From assembly GCA_022496205.1 (NCBI GenBank), contig WTXD01000026.1, positions 310,001 through 374,000 of the forward strand: a stretch of 64,000 bases of DNA. Reading direction: 5' to 3'. The stretch comes from Gloeopeniophorella convolvens (lineage: Eukaryota; Basidiomycota; Agaricomycetes; Russulales). Position numbers and translations under genes: made by a program. Numbering within the stretch: the first letter of the stretch is position 1; every line of letters begins with the position of its first letter. The notes under the pieces are model-generated. The model was given only the letters and a program-made list of their open reading frames with translations. It did not search any database and was not told the DNA's origin. Below are positions 11,212-23,246 of the stretch, piece after piece.

Positions 11212-12039
11212 CTAGTTCCCCTTCATGATTGAGTTGATGCGTGCCTCTTTGATTCGGAGGCGAAGTCTGGCGATGACAGGGTAGCCGAATATAAGGTTTG
11301 CGAAGACCCAGGCAGCCTGTGAGGTCGATGTCAGCGACACCGGCCCTAGGGCCGTAAGGGGAAACACGTACCCCAATATGCAACGGCGTGCGGTGCTTGT
11401 ACACGAGCGAGGTCGTGTAGAGGGCCTCGAGAGAGTGTGCGATGTACACGAACCACCAAGAGCCAGTTATGTACCAGTCTGGGACAATCGTGCTACGCAG
11501 AAAGCGCGCGAGCCACCAGAACGCGCTCGTGGAATTTGGTGGCACGTATGTGCCGTAGACGAGGAGAGCCAGGAGTACTCCGGTGATCCATATATCGCGC
11601 GGGACCTCAAAGTGCGTAATCTGGGGTGCCTTGACCTACAATGGGGCTGCGGTCAGCTGCGTAGAAGTTGGGGTAATGGAGGGGGACGCACAGTTCCGAG
11701 CGCCTCGTCTGCGTCTGCTTTCATACTCAGGAGACGCGGCTTGACCTCCTCGTATCCGGCCAGCGGCGGGTCGAACTCAACGAGCACCCTCTGGGCCTTG
11801 TCTGGCCGTCCCTTGACCTTGTACTCCAGGTTCATTCCCTTCAAGTCATCAGCTGGATCGTCGACGTGGCACTTGGGATCGCGTGCGTGCCGTACCTTGG
11901 AATCAATGGAAACCATCTTAGCGGAGAGAATGTGCGCGTCGATCTGGCCAAAGTGTTTCGCGTACGCCACGAGCGTGTCGGGATGGGTGGACATGTACAT
12001 GCAGAGGGAGGTGGACTTTGCTGCGACGGGGTCTGCCAT
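11212..12039 (-). CDS. DUF2470 domain membrane protein
   Basis: Starts MADPVAAKSTSLCMYMSTHP at 12039. Exon 1 (to about 11692) is a DUF2470 domain, the fold also found appended to haem-oxygenase-like and FMN-binding proteins: HPDTLVAYAKHFGQIDAHIL, then AQRVLVEFDPPL and a closing helix. Exon 2 (about 11635-11369), after a GTGCGT donor, and exon 3 (about 11320-11212) supply several hydrophobic helices (WITGVLLALLVYGTY, WYITGSWWFVYIAHSLEALY, AAWVFANLIFGYPV) and the end INSIMKGN. Fungal proteins with this soluble-then-membrane layout are known only as integral membrane DUF2470 proteins; the C-terminal part resembles the DUF4499 type. Biochemical role unknown. Splice signals GTGCGT/TAG and GTACGT/CAG fit. 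Confidence 0.8.
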
Positions 12040-12869
12040 GGTGGGCGTGAGGGCCAGAGCGTGGCCATAAACGCAAGTTCGCTGCCGAATATAAGAAGTC
12101 GAACCGCGGCGCTTATGATTCTGTGAACAATCCCATCGGCTGATGGGGACCGGCAATGCCGGCCCTCGTTCTCGCGTATGATAACGCCGTGTCCATGTAA
12201 ATCGGACTCGCTCACTGGTGCATCAGCAAAACGCACCACAAATGTCTTGACCATGATCGACATAGTGCCGATCGGAGGTCGACCGACTTGGTTGATTGTT
12301 GCCTGGAGGGTCTCATGATCAACGCGAATCGAATGTGAGCCTTTCGGATCCTCGCGGGTCGCGTTTCATCGACGGCCGCAAGTGCTTCGTTCGGTTGTCT
12401 TTGGTGCAGTTGGGACTTGAAGTGAGCGTTGATTAATGATTCGCGGCAGTCAGAGACATTGGAGTACTTATAGATGAAATGCCAGCTTGTCTGATCGTAT
12501 AGATCTAATCTGATTGGCTCGATTGATCAGCCATGGCTGGTACTTCGAATTCGGATTAATTGTTCGATTGCCCGCGTGACTGCGAGCTAGCGACGTTCGG
12601 AAAGACCGGACGCTCTGCGGGACGGCATTTTGCTAAGGCTTCGAATTTAGCACTTGCTTATGCGCCTTTCCGCCTACGTAGGGCCCCAGTTGGTTCTGGG
12701 AGGCGTTCGAAACAGGATAGCTCGAGCGCATGCATGCACTTCTCGTTCGAGTTGACTTTTAGTGCTTCTTGCATTGGGGAGTGCGTGACGTAACCCGGGC
12801 ACGTGGTGAACCGCTTTTGGCCTCCGAGTCGTCCCAATTTCCGACCACGACTTGTGGCCGCGACCGTAA
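12040..12869. other. Intergenic promoter region between DUF2470 and MTO1
   Basis: An 830-bp divergent intergenic region. No conserved frame or strong element recognised. Confidence 0.5.
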
Positions 12870-15552
12870 ATGCTCCGTCTTGCGCGACGCGCATGCCAAC
12901 ACACTGCCCTCCAGAGACGTACCCTAGCCAGTGAGGCGCACTTGGATAACTATGATGGTACGCGCCTAGCTCCATCGCTGCCCCTAAGTCTCCTACTCAT
13001 GCTTTTCCAGTTTGCGTCATCGGAGGAGGGCACGCAGGATGCGAAGCTGCGGCTGGCGCAGCTCGGGCGGGTGCTCGCACCCTTCTCCTGACACAGAAGA
13101 TAGACACTATTGGCGAAATGTCCTGCAATCCCTCTATTGGTGGGGTTGGGAAGGGGGTGCTTGTCAGAGAGATTGACGCGCTGGACGGTGTCATGGGCCG
13201 CGTCGCGGGTGCGTTCTGATTGTATATCACCCTTCTTTTGACGTTGACGCATATGACTACTTGTCAGATGCGGCCGGCATCCAGTTCCAGATGCTGAACC
13301 GTTCAAAAGGCGCTGCCGTTTGGGTATGTACCAGCTGTCACAAAGGTTTTTTCGTCTAATCCTCCCGATACCTCGTACAGGGACCTCGAGCTCAGATAGA
13401 TCGTAAAATATACAAGAAGCACATGCAGCATACTTTACACAATTATCCGAACCTCGACATTCGCGCCGGTAGCGTGTTTGACTTGGTTTTCAATCACACT
13501 ATACCCCCAGACAATGTGCCAAGCTCAAGCCAGAGTATTTGGGGCACAGTAGACGGAGTTAGATTAGGTCTGCTCTTCCTTCCGCTCAATCACACTGTCT
13601 CTAACAAGCGCATGTGCAGATACCGGCGAAGTAATCAAGTGCACTCAGGTTGTCTTGTGCACTGGGACATTCCTGTCTGGAGAAATTCACATAGGTACGT
13701 TCTTGACATATTTCCCGAGGACCGGTGGTTGACAGTCTCTCAGGCATGAAACGTTTTCCTGCTGGACGTATGGGCGATGCTCCGGCACGCGGCTTATCCG
13801 ATTCTTTGGCCCGTGCTGGCTTCAAGCTCGGTAGACTACAGACAGGCACGCCAGCCAGGCTCGATGCTCGCACAGTGAACTTCAAAGGCATGGAGGTGCA
13901 GGAGGGTGACATTGAGCCGTCGCCCTTTAGCTTCCTCAACAAGGAGGTCGCAAACAAGGCATGCGTTGTGTGTATGCATGTCTCCAATCCACCCGCTGAA
14001 CGGATAGTCTAGGATAAGCAAGTTGCCTGTTATAAAACCTACACGACACCGGAGACGCACCGGCTGATTCGCGAGAGTATCCCCTTCAGTATTCACATCC
14101 AAGAGACCAAGAAGGGTGAAGATTCTCGTTGATCTTGGCAGTAATGGCGCTAAGTGCATGATACGACAGGCCCGCGTTATTGCCCTTCGCTCGAGGCGAA
14201 GGTGACTCGCTTCGCAGAGCGAGAACGGCATATCGTTTGGTTGGAACCCGAGGGATATGATTCAGGTACTGGCTTCTGTACTAGCCTGTTGCTTTGGGCT
14301 GACTTCCGCGAAGAGCTTCTTTATCCAAACGGTCTTTCTAACAGCATGCCAGAGGAGCTTCAGGAGGCGATGTTACGGACAGTACCAGGCCTTGAACAAG
14401 TCAAGATGGTCCGGCCAGCTTACGGCGTCGAATACGACTTTGTTGACCCACGAGAACTATATTGTACGTACTCATGCTACTACCTGCAGCAACTGCTCAC
14501 GATTCTTTCCAGCGACGCTAGAGACAAAACGTATAAAGGTGACCCATCTGCATGAATAATTTTGCTAGTCTCTAATGATTACCCTCGTACCAGGGCCTCT
14601 TCCTAGCAGGCCAGATAAATGGTACCACCGGATATGAGGAAGCAGCCGCACAAGGTGCCATCGCCGGCATTAATGCGGGCCTCGCTGCTCGTTTGTCTGC
14701 GCCGTTGGCACTGTCGCGCGCGGACGGCTACGTCGGCGTCATGGTCGATGATCTCATCACGCGCGGCGCAGAAGAGCCGTACCGCATGTTCACCTCGCGC
14801 AGCGAGTACCGCCTGACGATGCGGAGTGACAACGCAGATCTGCGTCTCACGGAGAAGGGAGTTGCTGTCGGAGCTGTGTCTGGTGCTCGATGGCTAGCGT
14901 TCAACCATGAGCGTGCTGAGCTTGCACGCGCCGAGGGGCTCCTGCGTGGAACCGCCTTCAGTCCCCAGGGCTGGGGCGATCACGGCTTCGCGGTCAAACG
15001 TGACGGGATCGTGCGCAGGTGCAGCCTTTTCCGTCTCCTAGAGCGGCCTCGTCTGAACCTTGCACACAAGCGCCTTTGACATGCTGAGCCATCCAAACCT
15101 TAGGGGCTCTGATTTTGTCAAAGTGATACCGGCACTTGGCACAATCGATCCGCGCATCCTGGCACGGGTCGATATTGATGGTACGTCGTTCCACGTTGCT
15201 CTGCGACGTGACGTCTCACAAGCCTTCCACAGGGCGCTATGCCTCGCATCTACGGCGGCAAGATGCGGACGTGCGGCTTTTCCTCGCAGACGAAGGTCTG
15301 GTCTTGCAGCCCAATCTCGACTACGCCCAGGTTACCGGGCTTAGTTCTGAGGAGCGCGAGCGGCTGGCGCGCGGGCGGCCTGCTTCGATTGTGGGTTCTT
15401 CGTCTGTTCGCTGTCCGTTTCGATCGTTCTGATATTCTGTTGAGGGCGCCGCGAAGCGCATGGAAGGGATGACTCCGAAGGGTATCGTCGCCTTGCTGCG
15501 ACATGCGAAGAGAACATATGGGGCAGACATGGGGCGTGTTGAGGCAGTCTGA
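12870..15552 (+). CDS. MTO1: Mitochondrial tRNA uridine-34 carboxymethylaminomethylation enzyme MTO1/GidA
   Basis: An FAD enzyme that, with MSS1/GTPBP3, modifies the wobble uridine of mitochondrial tRNAs. Exon 1 (12870-12957) encodes a basic presequence ([17 protein letters not shown]) fitting mitochondrial import. Intron 12958-13010 splits the first codon of the FAD P-loop: exon 2 gives [20 protein letters not shown], then [15 protein letters not shown], both GidA signatures. Later exons carry the redox NAD(P)-binding and catalytic parts, including [51 protein letters not shown] and [19 protein letters not shown]. The C-terminal helical domain ([41 protein letters not shown]) binds tRNA. All exons are compatible in frame; roughly ten introns of 45-75 nt. 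TGA at 15550-15552. Intact by eye. Confidence 0.93.
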
Positions 15553-17342
15553 CCGAGGTGGAGTGCTGAGAGAAGGCATGGTAAAAGGGGGAGGCAGACA
15601 GGGGCTGGCGGTAATGGGGTGCGTCCCGCTATTACCGCATTCTGGTACGACTGAACAACTTGGACCAAAGGACGGCCCAGATGCGTCAATCGCCGCACAG
15701 ACGAGACGGCGATTCGAATGCGGCTGCCGGATAGGGCATTGCGCACGTGGATGCACCCTGTATCTTTATTTTTGTAAGCCAAAGGCAGCCATCACCCGTC
15801 ACCTCACCGCCGGCGCGATGGTGCTTCGACCATCGGACGCCCCGTCCTCGCGAGGTGATTGGACGCGCGGCGAGGCTTCTGCAAATCCAATCAGGATGCG
15901 ACTACCTGGTCCCTTGTCAGATGTTCCCACTGCAATATCACACACTCGGAGCTCGAGCTGGGTATGGAAGGTGATGGCCTTTCTCTCGGGAAGACGCAGA
16001 GTACAATAATCGATAAGGATCAACGGGCGCTCTAGGTTATGATACCTCAACTCTGGTCTGGTCAGAATGGCAGGTGCGTGGGTCCCTGTGGCCCCCACGG
16101 GGCAAGGGATCTGCACGTGTCGCCTCGATATTATACCTTATCTTATGGCGGGAGCTTACAGCTGGCGGCGCCTCCCGATCTCTGAGCCGATTCTTTGGCA
16201 GCACCGTATTTACTGCGGACCCTTCAGCCCTGGCGCCTATAGGCTTGTCATGACTTATCGGTCTGTATGTCTGAAAGTTACTGCTAAGCGCCGTCGTTGG
16301 CTGTTGGCTTGCTCAGCCATGGCGCTCGAAAGGCCAAGGATTCGCAATGTGCTCGCGATCGTTATGACTCATTTTGGACACCGATGCTCGGAACGCCACA
16401 CCTGGGAGGCGTTGCAGGACCCATCGTGATTGGGCCACCGGCTTGTCATTAACCATCCATAGATTGGGTCTCTCGACTACTACGAAGAGCCAATAGGAAG
16501 TTGCGAAATCAAACTTTCCCTGCATGCCCATGGTGACCCGGCCATAGCCCCATTTCTCCCGATGGCCGCTTTCTCCAGGCATTCAACCTGAACTCCGCCC
16601 AAGCGCGACATTCATATATGTACGCGGACACTTTACATGCAGGGGTTGTAATTAAGTTGATGCGGTCAGTAGCATTTCCAGCACCGGCGGGTCTCCCTGC
16701 AACAAGTTGAGTCTGGTGCCTCGAGGACGCAAACGCGCAATGATTAAGCCGGTAGTCGAAGCTACTACTGTACCCAAAAGGCAGAGTACAACCAAGGGGC
16801 TCTTTCACGTGCAAAGCTAATTCGATCATCGCAGGCAGAAAATCAAGCTGTAAACGCCAACTCTCTCGCTGCGCCATTCAATGGCAGAAGTTGCCGTAAA
16901 TCAGATAACTTCCGAGCATGAATCAAACCTAACTCGCACTCCACTCAGCCCTGAGGCCTGAGGAGTCAGGGTAGTTTCTCAGAGTTGTCTCCGGGCAATG
17001 GAGAAGACGTTCTGCAAACGCTATTCGTCATGGATGGTATTGCGAAGCTTGCATTCTGATATTGGGTAACCCGCTTCTCATGCGAATCTCCCACGGCGCT
17101 TCGGATGCGTTCTGATGCATGCGAAAGTTCTCAACGGTGCGTCAATGGCACCGCGTAGCTGACAAGAGTCTGACTTCCATGTTCGTGCGAACATAGGTTT
17201 CGTTGGCGCCTTTGCGCGCATTTTGCGTTATACCGACAAATCATGATAATTGCAATTAAAAAGCTACCAATCACCCTCCCCCCAGATCGCCGACCAGCTC
17301 TCGACCCGCGTACTGTTTCAGGGGAGGACGACGTCACAGGGG
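15553..17342. other. Gene-poor stretch
   Basis: Open frames on both strands are short, overlap each other and show no family motif. Some minus-strand frames (15799-16116, 16313-16582) look protein-like in composition but could not be joined or identified. Confidence 0.45.
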
Positions 17343-17344
17343 TA

Positions 17345-18041
17345 CTACGCCGGATCAGGAAGTGGACACAAATGTTCACTTCCTGGTCGTCTTGGGTTTT
17401 TCCTCAATAAAATTTCTTGAAACTTTGCGTATGTTTTCCTTGATGTGTTTTCTATGTAACTATCAAGTTCTATATTTATTTGTTGAGATCTGAGCGTGCC
17501 AGAGCAAAGCCGAAGTCGAGAGAAAAGTGCCCGCAAGGCAGTGCGCGCTTGTCACGGATTGTCACACTTGCCGGATCATAGATCCGATCTTATCATGAGC
17601 CAGAACCCACTGATGCACATTCGCGAACGCGTCGTTCACGCGCTCCGACGGCGGAGCTTCAATCTCCTCTGTCACGCTTAGAGCCCCTCCGGAGGGAAAG
17701 CCCTCACAGATGGTGTTCTACCCATGTGAATGATACAAAACTTGGGGATATAGTAGATATGTATAAGTGTGTTGTGGATACCAAGTTTCATGGCATATAA
17801 GCTATTTCTTCCCCTGTTCCTGGAGGATTGGCAGCTGTCCACATCAGTGTCCCAGAAGTACCGATTTCTCTAGCATCATCCGGCAGCTCAATCGGCTTCA
17901 AACTTCGCAAGCATGTAGAATGGATCTATGTATTTATTGTATAAAGATATAAACAAATTCTATGCAGCCATTGCTGCGTGCGGAGTCGATCTTTCCAAAA
18001 TGTTCACTTCCTGGTCCTGTCCACTTCCTGATCCGGCGTAG
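17345..18041. mobile_element. Tc1/mariner-type non-autonomous element (TA target)
   Basis: The 697-bp segment begins CTACGCCGGATCAGGAAGTG and ends with the exact inverted copy, with TA directly outside both ends (17343-17344, 18042-18043). Terminal repeats are about 24-26 bp. A second motif, AATGTTCACTTCCTGGTC, lies just inside both ends in the same orientation (about 17371 and 17998), and its CACTTCCTG core is the inverse of CAGGAAGTG in the terminal repeat. The interior is more AT-rich than its surroundings. No transposase domain recognised, so it is probably mobilised in trans. Confidence 0.85.
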
Positions 18042-18043
18042 TA

Positions 18044-19963
18044 AGTGTCCCTGGTCGACCTCGGTATCAAACAAGGCAGCTGTACATCTCTTTGGACAGA
18101 ACAAGCGTCGCAGGGACGCATTTCATGTCCGCTGAGCCAATTGAAGATGCCCGAGCCCTCGCGCGTTGATGCCTCCCGGAAATTGATCGGACGAAACGTC
18201 GACAACTCCCTTCCCCAGCCCGCACAATCTCGAAGCCCTGCGCCACTGGTGGTGCACATCCCCTGTGCACAAATCCGCATCAGTCCCGCGCCATCCTTCC
18301 AGCATACCCTCCTGTTGCCGTCACTTCAAATACGCGCGAAACCCAGCAGCCGTCGAGCTTCGAGGTTATTAATATTTTGGGTATGTACTACAAGACGCGC
18401 GCTTGACGTAAACGGGATGTCTTCTGGCTGGGTCGTCCGGCGGCAGCGGGTCGGGCTGACGCGGGCGCAGACGGACATCCTTGCGATGCTACGCCATAAG
18501 CATGCAAGTTCCGGCCACCGCGCACGCAGTGCGCCCGCGCGCGGCCTTCTCCGGCTCCTTATCCAGCCCGCGCGGCGCGCGGCAGCTCATTCAGCCATCG
18601 CCGCCCTAAGCGAAGCGCGGCGCGCCATGCGTGCGGCCGACTTGCGCCCCCGCGCGCAGCAGCATGGCCGCGACGCCGGTGACGTGAACGGGGCTCCGCG
18701 ACCCCGCGCTGATTCGCCCGTCCACTCGCGTGCGAAGCGCAGCGGGCATAACCTACGTGCTTATCATTGTTGTCGACTTTGACGCCTGCCGGCGAACGAC
18801 CCGGGTTGGTGCCTTCAGTGTACTAGTACTCGTACGCGTGCAGCAGCCCCCCGCGGGTCGTGCCTGCCTTTGAGGCGTTGCGCCCCGTACGCGCTATAGG
18901 CTGCTCCAGACCGCCGAGGTCTGCCCGTGCGCGGTTTGGCTATCCTCGACGAATAGAGGCGGGCTTCTGCGCGTGGCTGGGCGGCCGTAGCGACGACCGT
19001 GCGTCGGGTTCTAACTTCTCGCCTTCGCGACGCGCGCTGCGTCGGCTTAAAATCCATGTTTATAAGGACCGCGCGCCGCGCGCCATGACACAGCCTCTGC
19101 GCAGATACTACCTGATGCCGCTTCTGATCCCGGCCCCGTCGCGCGGGCGCGGGCGCGCATCACTTGAATGCGCGGTCGGCCCCGGCGGGGCAAATGAGCG
19201 CGTATCAGTCATCACATAAATAAGCATGAAGCACTGATAAGTAACCGCATGCTTATAAGTAAGCTGGCAATACATTATGTATGTACCTGCAGCTATAAGT
19301 CCTCTGGGGTAAGGTAAGTACCAAGCACTGTATTTTGTGCCGCGGCCGATCGTCGCGCCGTCTCAGAGCGGTGGGCTGTCGGTTCATCTCCGCTCTCCGC
19401 CAGCCTCGGTATGAATCGTCGTTCTGTGCGCGGGTGATGCATGATGGTGATGCGTGCGCGTGGGGGTGGTGCCGGTGACGGTGGACGGTGTGCGGGGCAA
19501 CAGTGTTTCCTTTCCCGAGTTCCGAGCCGTCAGCTGGCTGGCGCAAATTTTCTTCCTAGCCCAGGCAGCGCCGCGGTGGCGTGACTCTGTTCGCCTCGCC
19601 TCGCCTCAGTGTAGGCGGGCGCCTCAAGTGCACACTGTAAGGCTGGAGCTTGAGCGTGAAGTCGCGCGTGGGAGCCGGAGCGCGAGCGCGAGCCCCCCGC
19701 TGACCGTGCGGTCCTCCGGCGGGGCGCGTCGGGCCCGTCTGACGATCCTCGCCGAACTGACCAATGCGCGGTGCGGGGACGCGACGGATACTGTGTCAAT
19801 TAAACGGCAAGGCTGCCGTAACGCGCGGGGTCGCGCGGGCTTGCATACGTACCGTACTGGGGTCCGTGTTCTCTGTGCGGGGATTAATACATTTGTTTAT
19901 GATTACGGGTTCCGGCGGGACGTGATGCCAGCAAGCTGACTTGGAGCGGGCCCGGCCGCGCAA
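18044..19963. other. GC-rich stretch without recognisable gene
   Basis: High GC keeps several overlapping frames open (for example 18045-18782 plus and 19454-19939 plus), but their composition is that of random GC-rich translation, rich in Arg, Ala and Pro. No domain or consistent splice pattern seen. Confidence 0.45.
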
Positions 19964-19965
19964 TA

Positions 19966-20143
19966 CAGTCAAACTTGTCCTAACCCATACTTGTCATAGC
20001 CCATAACCTGTGATAAACCATAGGTTTTTCAGCCTACAGAAACACGGATTTGGGCCTACTAGTGCCTCCCAAACCCCATAACCTGTAATAACCCATAGCT
20101 TTGACCTTCCACCAATTGCTATGGGTTAGGACAAGTTTGACTG
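19966..20143. mobile_element. Short TA-flanked MITE
   Basis: The 178-bp segment starts CAGTCAAACTTGTCCTAACC and ends with the exact inverse; TA flanks it on both sides (19964-19965, 20144-20145). The terminal repeats are about 24 bp. An internal CCCATAACCTGT motif occurs twice (about 19999 and 20074). The CAGTC start and TA duplication fit a Tc1/mariner-pogo derivative. It is AT-rich inside GC-rich DNA. Confidence 0.85.
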
Positions 20144-20932
20144 TACTGTGCTCGTACATACACTGGCCGCGCCCCTGCCGGTGCGTCCGCGCGTGCGCAG
20201 CCAGTCTTATGTACACCGACGCCGACGCCGACACTTATGGCAAGCTGACAGTGGACACTGACACTGACACTGACATCGACACCGCGCAGGGAACCATGAG
20301 TTCCGAAGCACGTTCCGGCCGATCGAGCCTGTCAGTCGCTGTCAGTCACTGTAAGTCCACGCCAGCCCTGCAGCGCGGCTTCCTCGAACCCATCATCGAC
20401 ATTCCCGCTCCCGCGAACTTCGAAGTCAGTGCAAGCGAGACGGGATTACCGCTTCGGGCGGCGGGCGGCTGCGCGCTCCGCGCGCGATGATTATGCGAGA
20501 GGATGGGAGTTTGGAGTTTGGAGGTTGGAATGGGTGCGATGGATGCTACATACACGGTATAGGGGTAAAGGGTAACGAAAAAAAAAAAAGGAAAGGGCAG
20601 CGGCGGCCAGAGAGCGTTCTATACAGACTGAGCGATGTGCGGGTAAGGGGGGGCGATGCGAGCAAACAAAGACAGAACAGGACAGAACACAGGACAGCGG
20701 ACACGCGATAAACACACAGAAGAGAGAGAGAAAGAGAAAGCAAGAGGAGGACGTCATGGGATGGGACAACACACACAGCACGCACACACCTTCAGTATAC
20801 ACTGGGCCCACAGACGCACACGCACGCATCATGCACACATGCGGGGGGTATCACGACAACACACACACGCCCAAGCCCCCGAAAAAAGAACCAAAAGAAC
20901 CGACCAGAGACTGCACCGGCGGCGCCGGGCCC
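20144..20932. other. Intergenic with simple repeats
   Basis: Holds a run of GACACT/GACATC units near 20249-20284, an A tract near 20577-20589, and a GA/CA-rich region up to 20780. No gene recognised. It includes the 3' side of the Mediator 25-like gene. Confidence 0.5.
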
Positions 20933-21118
20933 TCAGTACCCCGCCCACGAGCCCTGCACCTGCTCCTGCATCGCATACCCGAGCCCCACGCCCCCGCCGT
21001 CGTACACCGCAGGCGGGTTCGCGCGCAGCAGGCCCGGGGACACCGCCGGGTTCAGGATGTGCGAGTAATCCACGCTCGCGGGCGACCAGTACGCCGCCTG
21101 TTGTTGTTGTTGTTGTTG

Positions 21119-21150
<32 letters not shown>

Positions 21151-22892
21151 AATGTATGTGCGCATGTGTGTGCTGCGGCGCGAACGGCGGCGGCGGCGGC
21201 AGCGCGTCCTCGTACTCGGGGTAAAAGATGAACGGCTTGTCCCCGTCGTCCGCAGGCTGGGGCGGCGGCGGCGGCGCATGCGCATGCGACGCATACGTGA
21301 CGGGCGACGCGGCGTACGGCGACTGCGGCTGCGACGGGAGCAGCTCCGCGTACGGCGCGGGCGCGGGCGTCGCGGGCGCGCTCGCGCTCGCGCTGCCGGG
21401 CCAGTACGGCGGCGGGCCGGGCGGGGGCTGCACGTTCGCATAGTCGAGCGCGGCGCCGGGGGACACCGCGCCTGCGCCTGCGCCCGCGGTGGCGGTCGGC
21501 GACGGCGCGGAGAGGCCCGAGTCCGACTCGGGCGACGACACGCGCTGCGCGGCGCCGGCGGGGGTGCCGGCGACCTGCAGCGAGCCGCGGCGCGGGCGGC
21601 GCGGGTCGTCGCCCGTGCGGCTGCGGCTCGCGTGCACGCCCGTGTTGCGCCGCGGGCGGGCGGCGTCCGCGAGCGCGAGCGCGTGCGGGTCGTCGCGGAT
21701 GAACGGGCGCGGGGCCTGCAGGCCGTAGTTGCGCTTCTTGGTGAGCCCGTGGATCTTCTGGAGGTGCTTGACGAGGCTCGGCTTGGGCTCTGCGTCGGCG
21801 GACTGCTGGGGCGAGGGCGGGCGCGGGGGGCCGGGGGGCGGGAAGGAGTGGTTGCGCGGGAGCGGGGCGCGCGATGGCGGCGAAGCGAGCGAGAGGCCGG
21901 CGAGCGCGCTCGAGGGCGTGAGGAGGGTCGGGCTGGTTGGCGTGGGGGCGGGCGGGGGCATGTACGCGAGGGGCAGGCGCGGGGGCGAGGCGCCTGCTGG
22001 GGGCGGCGGGGGTGGTGGGCGCCCGGCGGTGTCGGCGCGCATCGAGAGGAAGAAGCGGTACGGGTCGGCCGCGGGGAACCAGGGGGTGGCCTCGCAGAAG
22101 CCTTGCATGGCGAGCTGCGGGGACGTCAGGCATCAGAGCGGATACGGACGGGGCACGCACGATGTCGTAGAAGAGCTGGACAAAGCCGGCGCTCTCTGGA
22201 AAGTGGGAGTTGAGGATCATGTGGAGGTGGATGTTTTCCTGGGCGCGGGGTGGGGTGAGCAGGCAGCGTGCGGGGGTGCACGTGGAGGGGGGCATGCCTG
22301 TGTGAGCTTTGCGCCGAGGGCCTGCCAGACGTGGCGGTCGGCGGGGAGGCCTGGCACCTCCGTGTTCTCGGACGGGCCGGAAGCGGCGACAACGAAGAGA
22401 TGGCGCGTGGTGGGGCTGTCTGGGAAAGTCTTGGCGAGGAGCTGGCAAGAGGATTAGGATCAGCAACGGGGGCGCGGAACGGAGGAGCACAGGGGGGACG
22501 GACATCGGCGACATGGAAGAGGGTGGCCGCGGTGATTTTGTTGTTGGGCTGTGCGGTGAAGCGGACCTCGGGGAGCTGATTGTACTGGCGCGAGCTGTTC
22601 GGGGTGGCCGCGGCGTCGTCGCCGGGGGAAACGGGGGTGCTCGTGAGCCAGAGGACCTGGATCTGGAGGACAAGGGGATGTGTGAGCAGACGGGGCGAGG
22701 CGGGCAGGGCGGGGGGCGTACGGGGACGACGGGATTCGCCATGCGCATCGTGCCGAGGAGCGTCGGGAGATAGCGATCTCTGAGATCGGGCCAGCGGTCG
22801 ACCATCGCGGGCGAGTTTTCGATGAGGACGAGGGTGGCGACCTTGTGCCCGTGGGCGGCGGGCCTGAAGAGGCCGGGCGGCGCTGCGGCCAT
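20933..22892 (-). CDS. Mediator subunit 25-like VWA-domain protein with polyQ tail
   Basis: Exon 1 starts MAAAPPGLFRPAAHGHKVAT at 22892 and enters a von Willebrand A-like fold (ATLVLIENSPAMVDRWPDLR). Exon 2 begins IQVLWLTSTPVSPGDD and contains PEVRFTAQPN; later exons give LLAKTFPDSPTTRHLFVVAA and ENIHLHMILNSHFPESAGFV. The last exon (about 22118-20933) starts LAMQGFCEATPWFPA and continues into a long low-complexity tail rich in Pro and Ala, with about 17 consecutive Gln near 21101-21150. This matches fungal Mediator-25-type proteins, which use the VWA domain to join the Mediator complex and a disordered Q-rich part to meet activators. One intron near 22290 may use a GC donor. An in-frame ATG at 23096 would add about 68 residues including a YND repeat. 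Divergent from the Whi2-like gene. Confidence 0.72.
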
Positions 22893-23033
22893 CTCGGGGA
22901 GAGCTCGCTGCGGGGCGGGGTCGGCGGGGGTCGCTGGGCGGGGTGCGCGGGGGACGTCGGGCGGGGCGGCGGTGGGCGGGCTCGCGGTGGGCGGTGGAGA
23001 GAAAGAGCGGGGCGAGAGGAGGAGACCATCCCA

Positions 23034-23088
23034 ATTATATTCTTTATCATTATATTCTCTATCATTATATTCTCTATCATTATTTATC
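23034..23088. repeat. 15-bp tandem repeat in the shared promoter
   Basis: About three copies of a 15-bp unit containing TATATTCTCTATCAT lie in the 354-bp space between the divergent Mediator 25-like and Whi2-like start codons. On the minus strand the unit is TATAATGATAGAGAA, which is in frame with a possible upstream start of the Mediator gene and would encode repeated EYNDR. Confidence 0.75.
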
Positions 23089-23246
23089 GCCTCCATCTCC
23101 GCCGCAACCCCGGAAACAGGTTACCCTTATCGCCTGCATATTATTTATTTCTATTTCTATTTGCCCACGTTGTCCGCGTCGCCGTCGTCGTCGTCGTCCC
23201 TCTCCTCCTCGCCGTCATCCTCCCCCGCCCCTCGTCGTCGCCCACA

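Noticed and set aside
16313..16877. Minus-strand frames considered as an upstream unknown gene
   Set aside because: Protein-like composition in places but no conserved splice signals or family motif; could be random.
18045..18782. 245-codon plus-strand frame with a Cys-rich frame on the opposite strand
   Set aside because: Starts inside the terminal repeat region of a MITE and has random GC-rich composition; the minus-strand CDAC...C spacing does not fit a Zn2Cys6 domain.
20756..22213. 485-codon plus-strand frame opposite the Mediator 25-like gene
   Set aside because: Arg/Ala-rich shadow of a GC-rich gene; no domain, and the minus strand carries the recognisable VWA and Q-rich protein.
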